A DNA stretch of 64,000 nucleotides from JAWCQZ01 sp038869515 [NCBI: Halobacteria archaeon]. Its GTDB lineage: Archaea > Halobacteriota > Syntropharchaeia > JACQPP01. The notes under the pieces are model-generated. The model was given only the letters and a program-made list of their open reading frames with translations. It made no database searches and was not told the origin of the DNA. The translations under genes and the position numbers were made by a program. Below, piece after piece: positions 17,869 through 24,909 of the stretch; positions within the stretch are counted from its first letter, which is position 1; each line of letters begins with the position of its first letter. The stretch is taken from contig JAWCQZ010000006.1 in NCBI GenBank assembly GCA_038869515.1, positions 1-64,000 on the forward strand, read 5' to 3'.

Positions 17869-18846
17869 CGGATAACCGCACTTTATCGGGTTCAGAGAGC
17901 CCGCAGAATCGACCGGGCCGCCCTCGGGCTCATTCCCATCCGCTTCCCGAGGAACGCGAATACGTTCATTCCGATGAACGCCACGAGGACCACCGAGGCC
18001 ACCCGCTCCGTCCCCCGCCAGCGCATCTGGCGGAGGTGGAACCAGTCGAGCAGGCGGGCGAACATCCGCTCCACCGCGGTCCGCCTCTTGTACTTCGGGC
18101 CCCGCTTGTTCTCGGGCCTCCCGGGGCCCGGGTTCCTCCGCGGGTTCTTCTGGATGACCGGCTTGATGCCGACGTTCGCGCAGGAGGCCCGATGCTCGGC
18201 GCTGTCGAAGGCCGAGTCCGCCACCACCCGCTCGATGTCCAGGCCGAGGACCTGCCCCAGGAGTTTCGGGAAGGGAACAGAGTCGTGGACGCTCGCCGGG
18301 GTGAAGTGGAAGGCCATGGGGAGCTCGGACCGGCCGGAGGCCACCGCGTGCGTTTTGTAGCCCCAGAACAGGCCCAGCCTCGTGGAGAAGCCGTGGTTGG
18401 CACCCCAGTCCGCGCGGTGGGCCTCCAGGGGGAACGAGTCGGGGACCGCCGTGCGGACCCGGAGGACACCGCGCTTCGCGAGTTGCAGCACCAGGTCGCG
18501 GAAGATGGGCTCGAACCGGGGGCCGACTCGGGCGAGGAAATCGGTGTAGCAGGAGTGGTCGGGGGCCTCGCGGAACCCCAAGTAGCGCTTCCAGTAGTCG
18601 CTTTTGGCCAGGAAGTCCTCCATGTCGCGGTAGGTGAACCCCTTCGCCAGCATGACGGCGAAGGAGAACAGCATGCCCTGTGGGGAGTGGGGCGGGCGGC
18701 CGGGGCCGCCCAGGCGCCACTTGTAGCAGGACCGGAGGAGGGGAACTATATTACCGAGGTCCAACGAATCGATAACGTGCCTGAGTCGTGCTCGGCTCAC
18801 CAAACCAGAGTCGGCTCAGGCTCCCCATCAACTACGTGGTTTTCCA
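17869..18846 (-). mobile_element. IS5-type insertion sequence
   Basis: About 980 bp holding one intact transposase gene. The ends carry imperfect inverted repeats: GGATAACCGC near 17870 on the plus strand and GGAAAACCAC read from 18846 on the minus strand. The flank on the right interrupts a gene for a secreted protein, while the left flank is an unrelated transposase fragment, so the two sides no longer belong together and a deletion or rearrangement followed insertion. A possible AAC target duplication is too short to be convincing. Confidence 0.65.
17892..18800 (-). CDS. IS5/IS4-superfamily DDE transposase
   Basis: Predicted 302-aa transposase that cuts and joins the ends of its IS. The DDE triad is visible: Asp about 121 (VPDSFPLEAHR), Asp about 195 (VADSAFDS) and Glu about 244 (RRTAVERMFARL, followed by a basic RQMRWRG motif). 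The N-terminal region has the family's DMEDFLAKSDYWKRYLGF-type segment. Length and motifs look complete, so it may be active. A GTG at 18800 is chosen; a TTG one codon earlier is also possible. Confidence 0.85.
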   Translation of the reverse strand: MSRARLRHVIDSLDLGNIVPLLRSCYKWRLGGPGRPPHSPQGMLFSFAVMLAKGFTYRDMEDFLAKSDYWKRYLGFREAPDHSCYTDFLARVGPRFEPIFRDLVLQLAKRGVLRVRTAVPDSFPLEAHRADWGANHGFSTRLGLFWGYKTHAVASGRSELPMAFHFTPASVHDSVPFPKLLGQVLGLDIERVVADSAFDSAEHRASCANVGIKPVIQKNPRRNPGPGRPENKRGPKYKRRTAVERMFARLLDWFHLRQMRWRGTERVASVVLVAFIGMNVFAFLGKRMGMSPRAARSILRAL

Positions 18847-19052
18847 ACAGGCACGTCCCTATCAATCCGCAAGACGACTTCGCTGTCTTCGGTGAGGACT
18901 GCCGCAGCATGGGCGATTGAAATCTGAGATAGCGAGATACAGAGGAGTAATAGCGCTACACGGGTAAAATTGGAAGGGCTCGCCAATCGTCTTCGGTTTT
19001 TTGGTGGCGGTGATATACGTTGAATGGGTTGGATTTCGTCGGAAGGGTGCAT
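18846..19052 (-). pseudogene. N-terminal fragment of a secreted protein cut by the IS
   Basis: From an ATG at 19052 the minus strand encodes a basic N-region (NRRRLASPSNFTR), a hydrophobic core (VALLLLCISLSQISIAHA) and a start of mature protein (VLTEDSEVVLRIDRDVPVG), after which the frame runs into the IS end and stops at 18828. This is a typical signal peptide. The mature start resembles that of the second surface protein (LHVRIEEEV), so it may be a disrupted paralog. Confidence 0.6.
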
Positions 19053-19824
19053 CGTGGCTTTGCAACTTTGGCATGGCGACTTTAAGGGATGCGAGAGCGG
19101 AGTGAAAGTATTCAGAGAAGGGTGACTCCACGCCGAGTCGAACGCCGATACAGGCCACGACCATGCCCAAACTCCAATTCGGGCAAGGTCCGGTCGCAGT
19201 AGGGCCAAACGGCGAAGGGTCCAATCAAGCGGCAAGGGAAGCAAGCGTGACAGCCTTGAGTCTCCTCAGCCGCCGCAGGACCAACCGCATCCGGGTCGAG
19301 TGGTGTCTCCGATTCTTCTTGGCGTCCCGAGCGCTGTGACCGCCGCAGTAGCAGGCCTTGGGCTTCCGGGCACGAACAACCTCAGCCGGGGGATTTGACC
19401 CCGGGGGAACCTTGGGCACAGGATTGCAAGGTAGGCTTGGTGCAAATAAACCCCACACCTCTCCACTGCCAACCCCACTGCCGGAACCCGCTACCGCCAC
19501 CGTTGATACGCCGCGGGTCCTGCCGACACTGGAGGCCGCGGCTGCAGCCAAACGCGGTCTCCCGCTGTGGTCGCCGCGCCGGCTCCCCACAGAGGCGGTC
19601 GCAGAGGCCGCCGCGACCCAGCCGCTGAGGCCGCCGCAGAGGTTGCCCCTCGACCCCACTGCGAATCGGACCGCAGTTTGTGGGGGGTAGGGGGACGCGC
19701 GCACGCGCGCGCGTACGCGTGCGCGCGCGTGCCGCCACTGGCCCGAGTGGAGGCCAGGGTGCCGCCGCCGACTTATGTGCTATTCGGAGGGGCAAGAGGG
19801 ACACGCGCGCAGGGACTATGCACG
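19053..19824. other. 770-base region without a convincing gene
   Basis: Open frames exist on both strands but are low-complexity Arg/Ala/Gly/Pro translations without recognisable domains. The right part contains short repeats of the CAGAGGCCGCCGC type and an alternating purine-pyrimidine tract at 19695-19732. No promoter or RNA gene was recognised. Confidence 0.5.
19695..19732. repeat. 38-base alternating purine-pyrimidine (Z-DNA-prone) tract
   Basis: Perfect purine-pyrimidine alternation over 38 bases, preceded by G-runs (GGGGGG, GGGGG). It mirrors the tract at 2113-2137, where C-runs follow. Confidence 0.75.
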
Positions 19825-21030
19825 TCAAACCAGCCCTTTTTTGGCCATGAACCGCGCCAGGATGTCGCGGAACCCCTCGTCCTCCAGGACAGTTTCCAAT
19901 TTCTTCAGCTTCTCCTCGTACTCCAGGGCGGTCTCCTGGGTCAGGGGCGACCCGCACCGTCCGCAGTACCGCATCCCGTCGGCGTTGATGAACCCGCACC
20001 GGCAGCGGATGGGCTTCAGTTTCCTCTCCTCACGCTGCCCCTCTTCGGTTTCCAAGCCGTGGTGCCTGAGGATGGCGCCGTCGGTGTCGCGGCCGGAGAG
20101 ATGGACGTAGACCGCGGCCATCGAGGAGTCCTGGGTCCAGCCGAAGTACTCCTTCATCTGGGCCTCGGTCATGAAGGTGGCCGCCCGGGTGGCAGCCGCG
20201 TGGCGGAAGGAGTGGGGGTTCACGCGCTTTTCGATTCCCGCCTGCCCCGCGACGGTCTGGAGCATCTTCCGGACCCCGGGGTAGTCCATGGACTCCCCGT
20301 TGCGGGTCGCCCCAATGTTGACCCAGAGGGGAGCGTCGTTCTTGAGGATGGGGTGGGCGTTGAGCCAGGCGGTCAGATAGGCGGTGGAGAACACGACCCG
20401 GGCCCTCCGGGGGCCGGTCTTACCGGTCACTGTGACAACGGCCCCCTTGTCGTCGACGGTGACGCTTTTGCGCCGCATGGTGAGGAGCTCACCGATGCGC
20501 AGACCGCTCTCTGCGAGGAGCGAGAGGAGGGCCTTGTCCCTCGGATGGCGGGCGGCCTCGACCATCTTCTTGATCTCCTCCTCGGTGAGGAGGTCCTCGG
20601 GGAGGCGGTGGTTGTTGTTCTTGACCCGGGCCTTGATCCAGTCGGCGGCCTCGGGCAACTCGCCTCCGTTGAGGACGGCGAGGAACTTCTTCAGGGCCAC
20701 CTTGTAGTCGTGTTTGGTCCACTCCGACATCTCCCCGGAGCGGCGGCTCCCGGGGACCCGGAGGGTGCTGGACTCGACCTTCATCACCAGCTGCTCAAGG
20801 TCGTGCCGGGAGGCCTTGCGGAACTCTCCCGGGAAGTTCCGGGCTAGGATGAAGACATGGCGCAGGAGTTTCTCGGTCCGCTCGACGCTGAGGCCGCCGG
20901 CCAGGCACTTGTCGTGGAAGTCAAGGAGGGCGCGCCTGTTGGCCTCCGAGATCTTCGAGGCCAGGACGGAGCGGAGCAGCCCCTCCATCTTCTGCCGCCG
21001 GTGGTGGGGGTCGTTGTCTCCGGGGCCCAT
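19825..21030 (-). CDS. Tyrosine recombinase (integrase) with C-terminal zinc ribbon
   Basis: Predicted 401-aa site-specific recombinase. Counting from the ATG at 21030, a helical core-binding domain precedes a catalytic domain with Arg178 (ESGLRIGEL), Lys204 (TGKTGPRR), His273 and Arg276 (NPHSFRHAAATR), Trp298 in the place of the third His/Trp, and nucleophile Tyr308 (AAVYVHLSG). A zinc ribbon follows with Cys343, Cys345, Cys356 and Cys359, an arrangement known in archaeal integrases. All catalytic residues are present. A longer open frame runs back through the tRNA and is not credible. The gene starts 42 bases beyond the 3' end of tRNA-Ser, the classic position for an element integrated at a tRNA gene; the element would extend to the left. 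Confidence 0.9.
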   Translation of the reverse strand: MGPGDNDPHHRRQKMEGLLRSVLASKISEANRRALLDFHDKCLAGGLSVERTEKLLRHVFILARNFPGEFRKASRHDLEQLVMKVESSTLRVPGSRRSGEMSEWTKHDYKVALKKFLAVLNGGELPEAADWIKARVKNNNHRLPEDLLTEEEIKKMVEAARHPRDKALLSLLAESGLRIGELLTMRRKSVTVDDKGAVVTVTGKTGPRRARVVFSTAYLTAWLNAHPILKNDAPLWVNIGATRNGESMDYPGVRKMLQTVAGQAGIEKRVNPHSFRHAAATRAATFMTEAQMKEYFGWTQDSSMAAVYVHLSGRDTDGAILRHHGLETEEGQREERKLKPIRCRCGFINADGMRYCGRCGSPLTQETALEYEEKLKKLETVLEDEGFRDILARFMAKKGLV

Positions 21031-21071
21031 CCCACGCGTGGAGGGCCCCTCGGACTTGAACCTATGGTTAT

Positions 21072-21087
21072 ACGCCGGGGAGGGGAC
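21072..21087. other. Right copy of 16-bp direct repeat (candidate att site)
   Basis: ACGCCGGGGAGGGGAC overlaps the 3' end of tRNA-Ser(CGA), from the end of the T-loop to one base past the discriminator, and is identical to 144-159. If this is the attachment core, recombination would excise about 20.9 kb and leave the tRNA intact. Confidence 0.45.
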
Positions 21088-21217
21088 TTGAACCCCCGCG
21101 TCCCTTACGGGACAGCTGGTTTCGGGTTCGGAAATGGGGTTTGGGGCGTGGGAACCAAAATCCCCCGATGGTTTCCGAATCTCGAGCCAGCCGCAATAGC
21201 CACTATGCGACCCCGGC
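21073..21217 (-). tRNA. tRNA-Ser(CGA) with an anticodon-loop intron
   Basis: Minus strand. Acceptor 5' strand GCCGGGG (21217-21211) pairs with CCCCGGC (21080-21074), discriminator G at 21073. Anticodon stem GCTGG (21191-21187) pairs with CCAGC (21119-21115). The loop reads CTCGAG before the intron, giving anticodon CGA. The long variable arm GTCCC-GTAA-GGGAC marks a class II tRNA, as expected for serine. The T-arm reads GGGGG-TTCAAGT-CCCCT. An intron of about 60 bases (about 21121-21180) follows position 37; its TTCGGAAA (21179-21172) and TTTCCGAA (21134-21127) segments pair, as in a bulge-helix-bulge substrate. CCA is not encoded. Confidence 0.9.
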
Positions 21218-21377
21218 TGTCGCCGGGAGGGGGGAGAGGGCGAAGCCCCCTCCCCCCTCCCGTCCACAGGCCCACTCTCCCCCCTCCCCGCTGAAAACTT
21301 TGCCCTCCATCCCCTGCGCCACGAGCCAATCCCCACCCCACCGGAAAGCCCATCTATCCCGTCTCCCGTTCCGGGGG

Positions 21378-21848
21378 ATGGTCCGGCGCACCCGGGGCTT
21401 CCGCGCCCCCTCGCGGAACATGCCCGCGCTCCCCCTCCGCGCCCCCCGGGTCGCCTCCTCCTGGCCCCTCCGCCTCCGCATCGTGGAGAGCGCGCACCGG
21501 GTCCTGCAGGCGGAGGGGGTCGGGGGCTACTTCGTCACCGTGAAGCCGGGGGTCTGGTCCACCTACACCGACTGGCGCAAGGGGCGCATCCAGTTCGGGG
21601 AGCGGATGGTTCTCTACTCGAACAACGGGCGCCCCTTCGCCCGCATGGGGGGGCTCCGGGGGCGGGAAACGCTCCTGCGGGAGCCACGGGCCAAACTCGG
21701 CGTCCTGGTTCTCCACGAGTGCGCCCACGCGGTCACCCACCTCCGGTTCCCGGCGGCCCGCCCCCACGGGGTCGAGTTCTACCGGACCGAGCGGGAGCTC
21801 CAGGACCGCCACCTGGGCGACGTGGTCTCCACCCTCTCGGAGGCGTGA
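21378..21848 (+). CDS. Small HEXXH putative metalloprotein (SprT-like)
   Basis: Predicted 156-aa protein (142 aa if the ATG at 21420 is used). A helical N-terminal part is followed by beta segments and an HECAHAVTH motif, the zinc-binding HEXXH signature of metallopeptidases; the size and the position of the motif recall SprT/WSS1-like or minimal gluzincin folds, although a clear third ligand is not evident. The sequence lies between tRNA-Ser and a dehydrogenase gene, with only 4 bases to the next start, so co-transcription is likely. Substrate unknown. Confidence 0.6.
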   Translation: MVRRTRGFRAPSRNMPALPLRAPRVASSWPLRLRIVESAHRVLQAEGVGGYFVTVKPGVWSTYTDWRKGRIQFGERMVLYSNNGRPFARMGGLRGRETLLREPRAKLGVLVLHECAHAVTHLRFPAARPHGVEFYRTERELQDRHLGDVVSTLSEA

Positions 21849-21852
21849 CGCC

Positions 21853-22869
21853 GTGCGGGTCGCGGTCCTCGGCGCCGGGGCCATGGGGAGCGCCCTCGCC
21901 CTCCACCTCCAGCGGAGGGGCCACCGGGTCCGCCTCTGGGCGACGCCGAGGGACGGGCCGGTCATGGAGGCGCTCGCGGCCGGGGAGGTCCACCCGGCCC
22001 TGGGGGTCAGGGTACCGGCCGAATTGGTCCGACCCGGGACCGCCGAGGAGGGGTTCCGGCGCTCCCAGAAGGTCATTCTCTTCGAGAACCGCGCCCTGGA
22101 GGGGGCCCTGGAGGGGGCCGACGCCGTCCTCCTGGGCCTCTCCTCGGAGGGGCTTGGCGCGGAGTGGCGCAGGCTCAAATCCCGCATCGGCGGCCGCCCC
22201 GTCCTCAACATCGCCAAGGGGCTCTACCGCGGTCCCCGCGGGCGGGTCGTCCCCTTCTCCTCCCTTGCGGGGCGGAAGGAGGCTGCCCTCGGGGGCCCCA
22301 CCATCGCCCGGGAGGTGGGTCTTGGCCGCCCCTCGGCGGCGGTCGTGGCGGGGGAGCGGGGACCCCGGGCCCTCTGGACCCGAGCCCTCGACGGGCCGGG
22401 CCTCCGCGTCGTCCCCCTCCGGGACCGGGTCGGCGTGGAGGTGTGCGGCGCCCTGAAAAACGTCTACGCCATCGGGCTCGGCGCGGTGGAGGGGCTCCGC
22501 CGGAAGCGGGGGTGGGAGACGCTTGACAACCTCCACGCCGCCCTCTTCGCCCGCTCCCTCGGGGAGATGTCGGCCCTGAGCCGGGCCGCGGGCGGGGAGG
22601 CCTCGACGGCCTACACGGTGGCGGGCGCGGGGGACCTGGAGGTCACCGCCCGGGCGGGGCGCAACTACGGCTTCGGGGTCCTCCTCGGCTCCGGCCACTC
22701 GGTGGATGGGGCTGCGGGCCGCGTCGGCTCCACCGTGGAGGGGGCCCGGACCGCCCGCCTCGCGGCCCGGATGGCCGCCCAGCGGGGGCTCGACCTGCCG
22801 CTGCTGAAGGCGGTGCGGAGCCTCCTGGGAGGCGGGGGGAGGGCGGAGGACCTGCTCGATCTCGCGTGA
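21853..22869 (+). CDS. gpsA: NAD(P)-dependent glycerol-3-phosphate dehydrogenase-like protein
   Basis: Predicted 338-aa dehydrogenase of the GpsA family (dihydroxyacetone phosphate to glycerol-3-phosphate, cytosolic). The N-terminal Rossmann motif GAGAMGSALALHL is clear. The C-terminal domain keeps the family's catalytic Lys region (GALKNVYAIGLG) and AGAGDLEVTA plus GRNYGFG. The middle of the protein is more divergent than in bacterial GpsA. The start is a GTG preceded by a GGAGG sequence 8-10 bases upstream. Archaea build lipids on glycerol-1-phosphate, so the role of a GpsA homolog here could be glycerol catabolism, an osmolyte, or a different ketose substrate. Confidence 0.75.
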   Translation: MRVAVLGAGAMGSALALHLQRRGHRVRLWATPRDGPVMEALAAGEVHPALGVRVPAELVRPGTAEEGFRRSQKVILFENRALEGALEGADAVLLGLSSEGLGAEWRRLKSRIGGRPVLNIAKGLYRGPRGRVVPFSSLAGRKEAALGGPTIAREVGLGRPSAAVVAGERGPRALWTRALDGPGLRVVPLRDRVGVEVCGALKNVYAIGLGAVEGLRRKRGWETLDNLHAALFARSLGEMSALSRAAGGEASTAYTVAGAGDLEVTARAGRNYGFGVLLGSGHSVDGAAGRVGSTVEGARTARLAARMAAQRGLDLPLLKAVRSLLGGGGRAEDLLDLA

Positions 22870-22872
22870 GGC

Positions 22873-23487
22873 CTACTTCTTGACGACGTAGGTGCAGAAG
22901 TTCTGCTTCCCGTAGGCCCGGCTCTCCAGGGCGACCGGCCGGCCGACCACGTTCCGGAAGAACCCCTCGTCGAAGCGGCAGATCAGGGGGAACTTCCGCA
23001 TCACGTCGTGGTAGGGGCAGGACATCTCCTTGACGAGGAACTCGCCGTCGGTCTCCTCCATGCTCGCCTCGACCCCCATCTCGTTGAGGATGCGGGCGAA
23101 GAGGGAGACCCGGTCCCGCAGCCCCATGCTCGCCACCTCGGGGCCGTAGCGCTGGGCGAAACGGGCCGCGATGGAGTCGGTGATCTCCTTCGCCTGCTTC
23201 CCGTTCTCCAGGAGCTCCTCGAGCAGGAGCTCCGCCACGAGGCTGTATTGCTTTGGGAAGGTCGCCTCGCCCCGGTCGGTGATGGAGTAGAGGATGCGGG
23301 GCCGCCCCATCCCCTTGCGCAGGGGCGCCTTTTTCACCAGGCCGTCCGCCTCAAGGATGGCGAGGTGCTGCCGGATGGCGGTCTTGCTCATCGAGAGGCG
23401 CTGGCTCAGGTCCTCGACGCCGAGCCCCTCGCTCCGCAGGAGCTTCAGAATCTCCAGGCGCGAGTCCTTGACGACCGGGTTGGCCAT
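22873..23487 (-). CDS. SufR-like Fe-S-sensing transcription regulator
   Basis: Predicted 204-aa regulator. Residues about 8-75 form a winged helix (DLSQRLSMSKTAIRQHLAIL, then GRPRILYSITDRGE). The C-terminal half resembles the SufR/DeoR-like family and has Cys157, Cys170 and Cys198; the spacing (12 residues, then 27) is that of the three cluster ligands of cyanobacterial SufR as I recall it. It is divergent from a cysteine desulfurase homolog, as SufR is from suf genes. The ATG at 23487 is chosen because the longer frame would run through the likely operator at 23511-23530. It probably represses the neighbour when Fe-S clusters are sufficient. Confidence 0.75.
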   Translation of the reverse strand: MANPVVKDSRLEILKLLRSEGLGVEDLSQRLSMSKTAIRQHLAILEADGLVKKAPLRKGMGRPRILYSITDRGEATFPKQYSLVAELLLEELLENGKQAKEITDSIAARFAQRYGPEVASMGLRDRVSLFARILNEMGVEASMEETDGEFLVKEMSCPYHDVMRKFPLICRFDEGFFRNVVGRPVALESRAYGKQNFCTYVVKK

Positions 23488-23510
23488 GGCTCCGTTTCGA
23501 GTGTGAAAAC

Positions 23511-23530
23511 TGATAAAACTTTGTTTATCA
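23511..23530. promoter_or_regulatory. Palindromic operator between sufR-like and cysteine desulfurase genes
   Basis: Perfect 7-bp inverted repeat TGATAAA and TTTATCA with a 6-base spacer, in an AT-rich intergenic region shared by two divergent genes. It is a good candidate binding site for the adjacent winged-helix regulator. Confidence 0.6.
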
Positions 23531-23609
23531 AAAAAGCGAGAGCGGCAAAGCAGAGCCGTCACCCTTTTAAGCGGCCCCGGGAAGTTTATGCAAGGAAAAG
23601 CGAGGAAAC

Positions 23610-24902
23610 ATGGCCGCCCCGACCGCCACCCGAATCGTCAATACCGACTACATCGCCGCCCGACCGGTCGACCCCCGGGTGGTGGAGGCGATGGTCCCCT
23701 GGTTCCGGGAGAGCCTCGCCAACCCGTCGAGCGCCCACTCGGCGGGCCACAACGCCCGCGTGGCGGTGGAGGAGGCGCGGGCCAAGCTCGCGGCGCTCGT
23801 CGGCGCGGCCAAGCCGCGGGAGGTGGTCTTCACCGGGACCGCCACCGAGTCGAACAACATCGCCATCACCGGCCTCGCCCGGCGCAACAAGGCCGCCGGG
23901 AACCACATCGTCATCTCCGCCATCGAGCACATCTCCATCCTCAACATCGCCAAGGCCCTCGAGAAGGAGGGGTTTCAGGTGACCAAGGTCCCCGTGGAGA
24001 AGGAGACGGGGCTCCTCGACCTCGCCGCCTTCCGGGAGGCGCTGAGGAAGGAGACGGTCCTCGCCTCGGTCCAGTACGCCAATCCCGAAATCGGCACGGT
24101 CCAGCCGGTCGCCGATGTCGGGAACATCTGCCGGGAGAAGGACGTCTACCTCCACGTGGACGCCACCGACGCCGCGGGCCACATCCCGGTGGACGTCCAG
24201 AAGGAGGGGGTGGACCTGCTCACCTTCTCCTCCAACGACATGTACGGCCCGATGGGGGTCGCCGCCCTCTACACCAAGGATGGGACGAAGGTCGAGCCGG
24301 TCCTCCACGGAGGGGGGCAGGAGAAGGGGCTCCGCTCGGGGACCGAGAACGTCCCCGCCATCGTGGGCTTCGGCCTCGCGGCGGAGATAGCGAAACTGGA
24401 AATGGGGGCCGAGGGGGCCCGTCTGGCGAAGTTCCGCGACCGGCTCATCGGGGAGGCCCTGAAGCGCATCCCCCGCAGCCACCTCTCGGGCCACCCGACG
24501 AAGCGGCTCCCCTACCACGCCTCCCTCTGGTTCGAGGCGGTCGAGGGGGAGGCCCTCACCCTCAACCTGAACGACCGGGGCATCCTCACCGCGACCGGAT
24601 CCTCCTGCATGTCGAAGACCCTCGCCCCCTCCCACGTCCTCCACGCCATCGGGCTCAACGAGGTCCAGGCCCACGGCTCGCTCATCTTCTCGATGGGGCG
24701 GTGGACCACTGCAGAGGAGGTGGACTACCTCCTCGAGCACCTGCCGCAGGTCCTCGAGAAGTTGCGGCGCCTCTCGCCGCTCTGGGGCAAGGACTGGGAG
24801 CCCCTCTACGCCGCCGGGATGAAGTCCGAGGAGGAGCTGAAGAAGAGGGTCCTCGACGCGGAGAGGTCCCGGGGGCCGGCCGCGACCGCCCGGGGGCCCT
24901 GA
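23610..24902 (+). CDS. Cysteine desulfurase (IscS/NifS) homolog lacking the PLP lysine
   Basis: Predicted 430-aa fold-type I protein of the IscS/NifS family, which supplies sulfur from cysteine for Fe-S clusters. Conserved parts include TGTATESNN (phosphate-binding loop), His107 (EHIS), the HVDAT segment and the active-site loop with Cys333 (ATGSSCMS). The segment that should read S-x-H-K reads SSND at residues 207-210, so Asp210 replaces the PLP lysine and Asn209 the usual His. A similar substitution has been reported for the Archaeoglobus IscS (recalled, not looked up). It may act as a scaffold or need an external amine. The C-terminus has a 30-40 residue extension. Regulation is likely by the divergent SufR-like protein. 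Confidence 0.85.
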   Translation: MAAPTATRIVNTDYIAARPVDPRVVEAMVPWFRESLANPSSAHSAGHNARVAVEEARAKLAALVGAAKPREVVFTGTATESNNIAITGLARRNKAAGNHIVISAIEHISILNIAKALEKEGFQVTKVPVEKETGLLDLAAFREALRKETVLASVQYANPEIGTVQPVADVGNICREKDVYLHVDATDAAGHIPVDVQKEGVDLLTFSSNDMYGPMGVAALYTKDGTKVEPVLHGGGQEKGLRSGTENVPAIVGFGLAAEIAKLEMGAEGARLAKFRDRLIGEALKRIPRSHLSGHPTKRLPYHASLWFEAVEGEALTLNLNDRGILTATGSSCMSKTLAPSHVLHAIGLNEVQAHGSLIFSMGRWTTAEEVDYLLEHLPQVLEKLRRLSPLWGKDWEPLYAAGMKSEEELKKRVLDAERSRGPAATARGP

Positions 24903-24909
24903 GCGGAAA

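Noticed and set aside
17548-18720. A continuous 390-codon minus-strand frame across the IS boundary
   Set aside because: Only its last 104 codons look like protein; the rest is a shadow frame of the intact transposase gene. It is not a fusion gene.
19225-19704. Minus-strand frame of about 160 codons
   Set aside because: Translation is low-complexity Ala/Gly/Arg/Ser sequence without domain features, start signals or expected codon bias.
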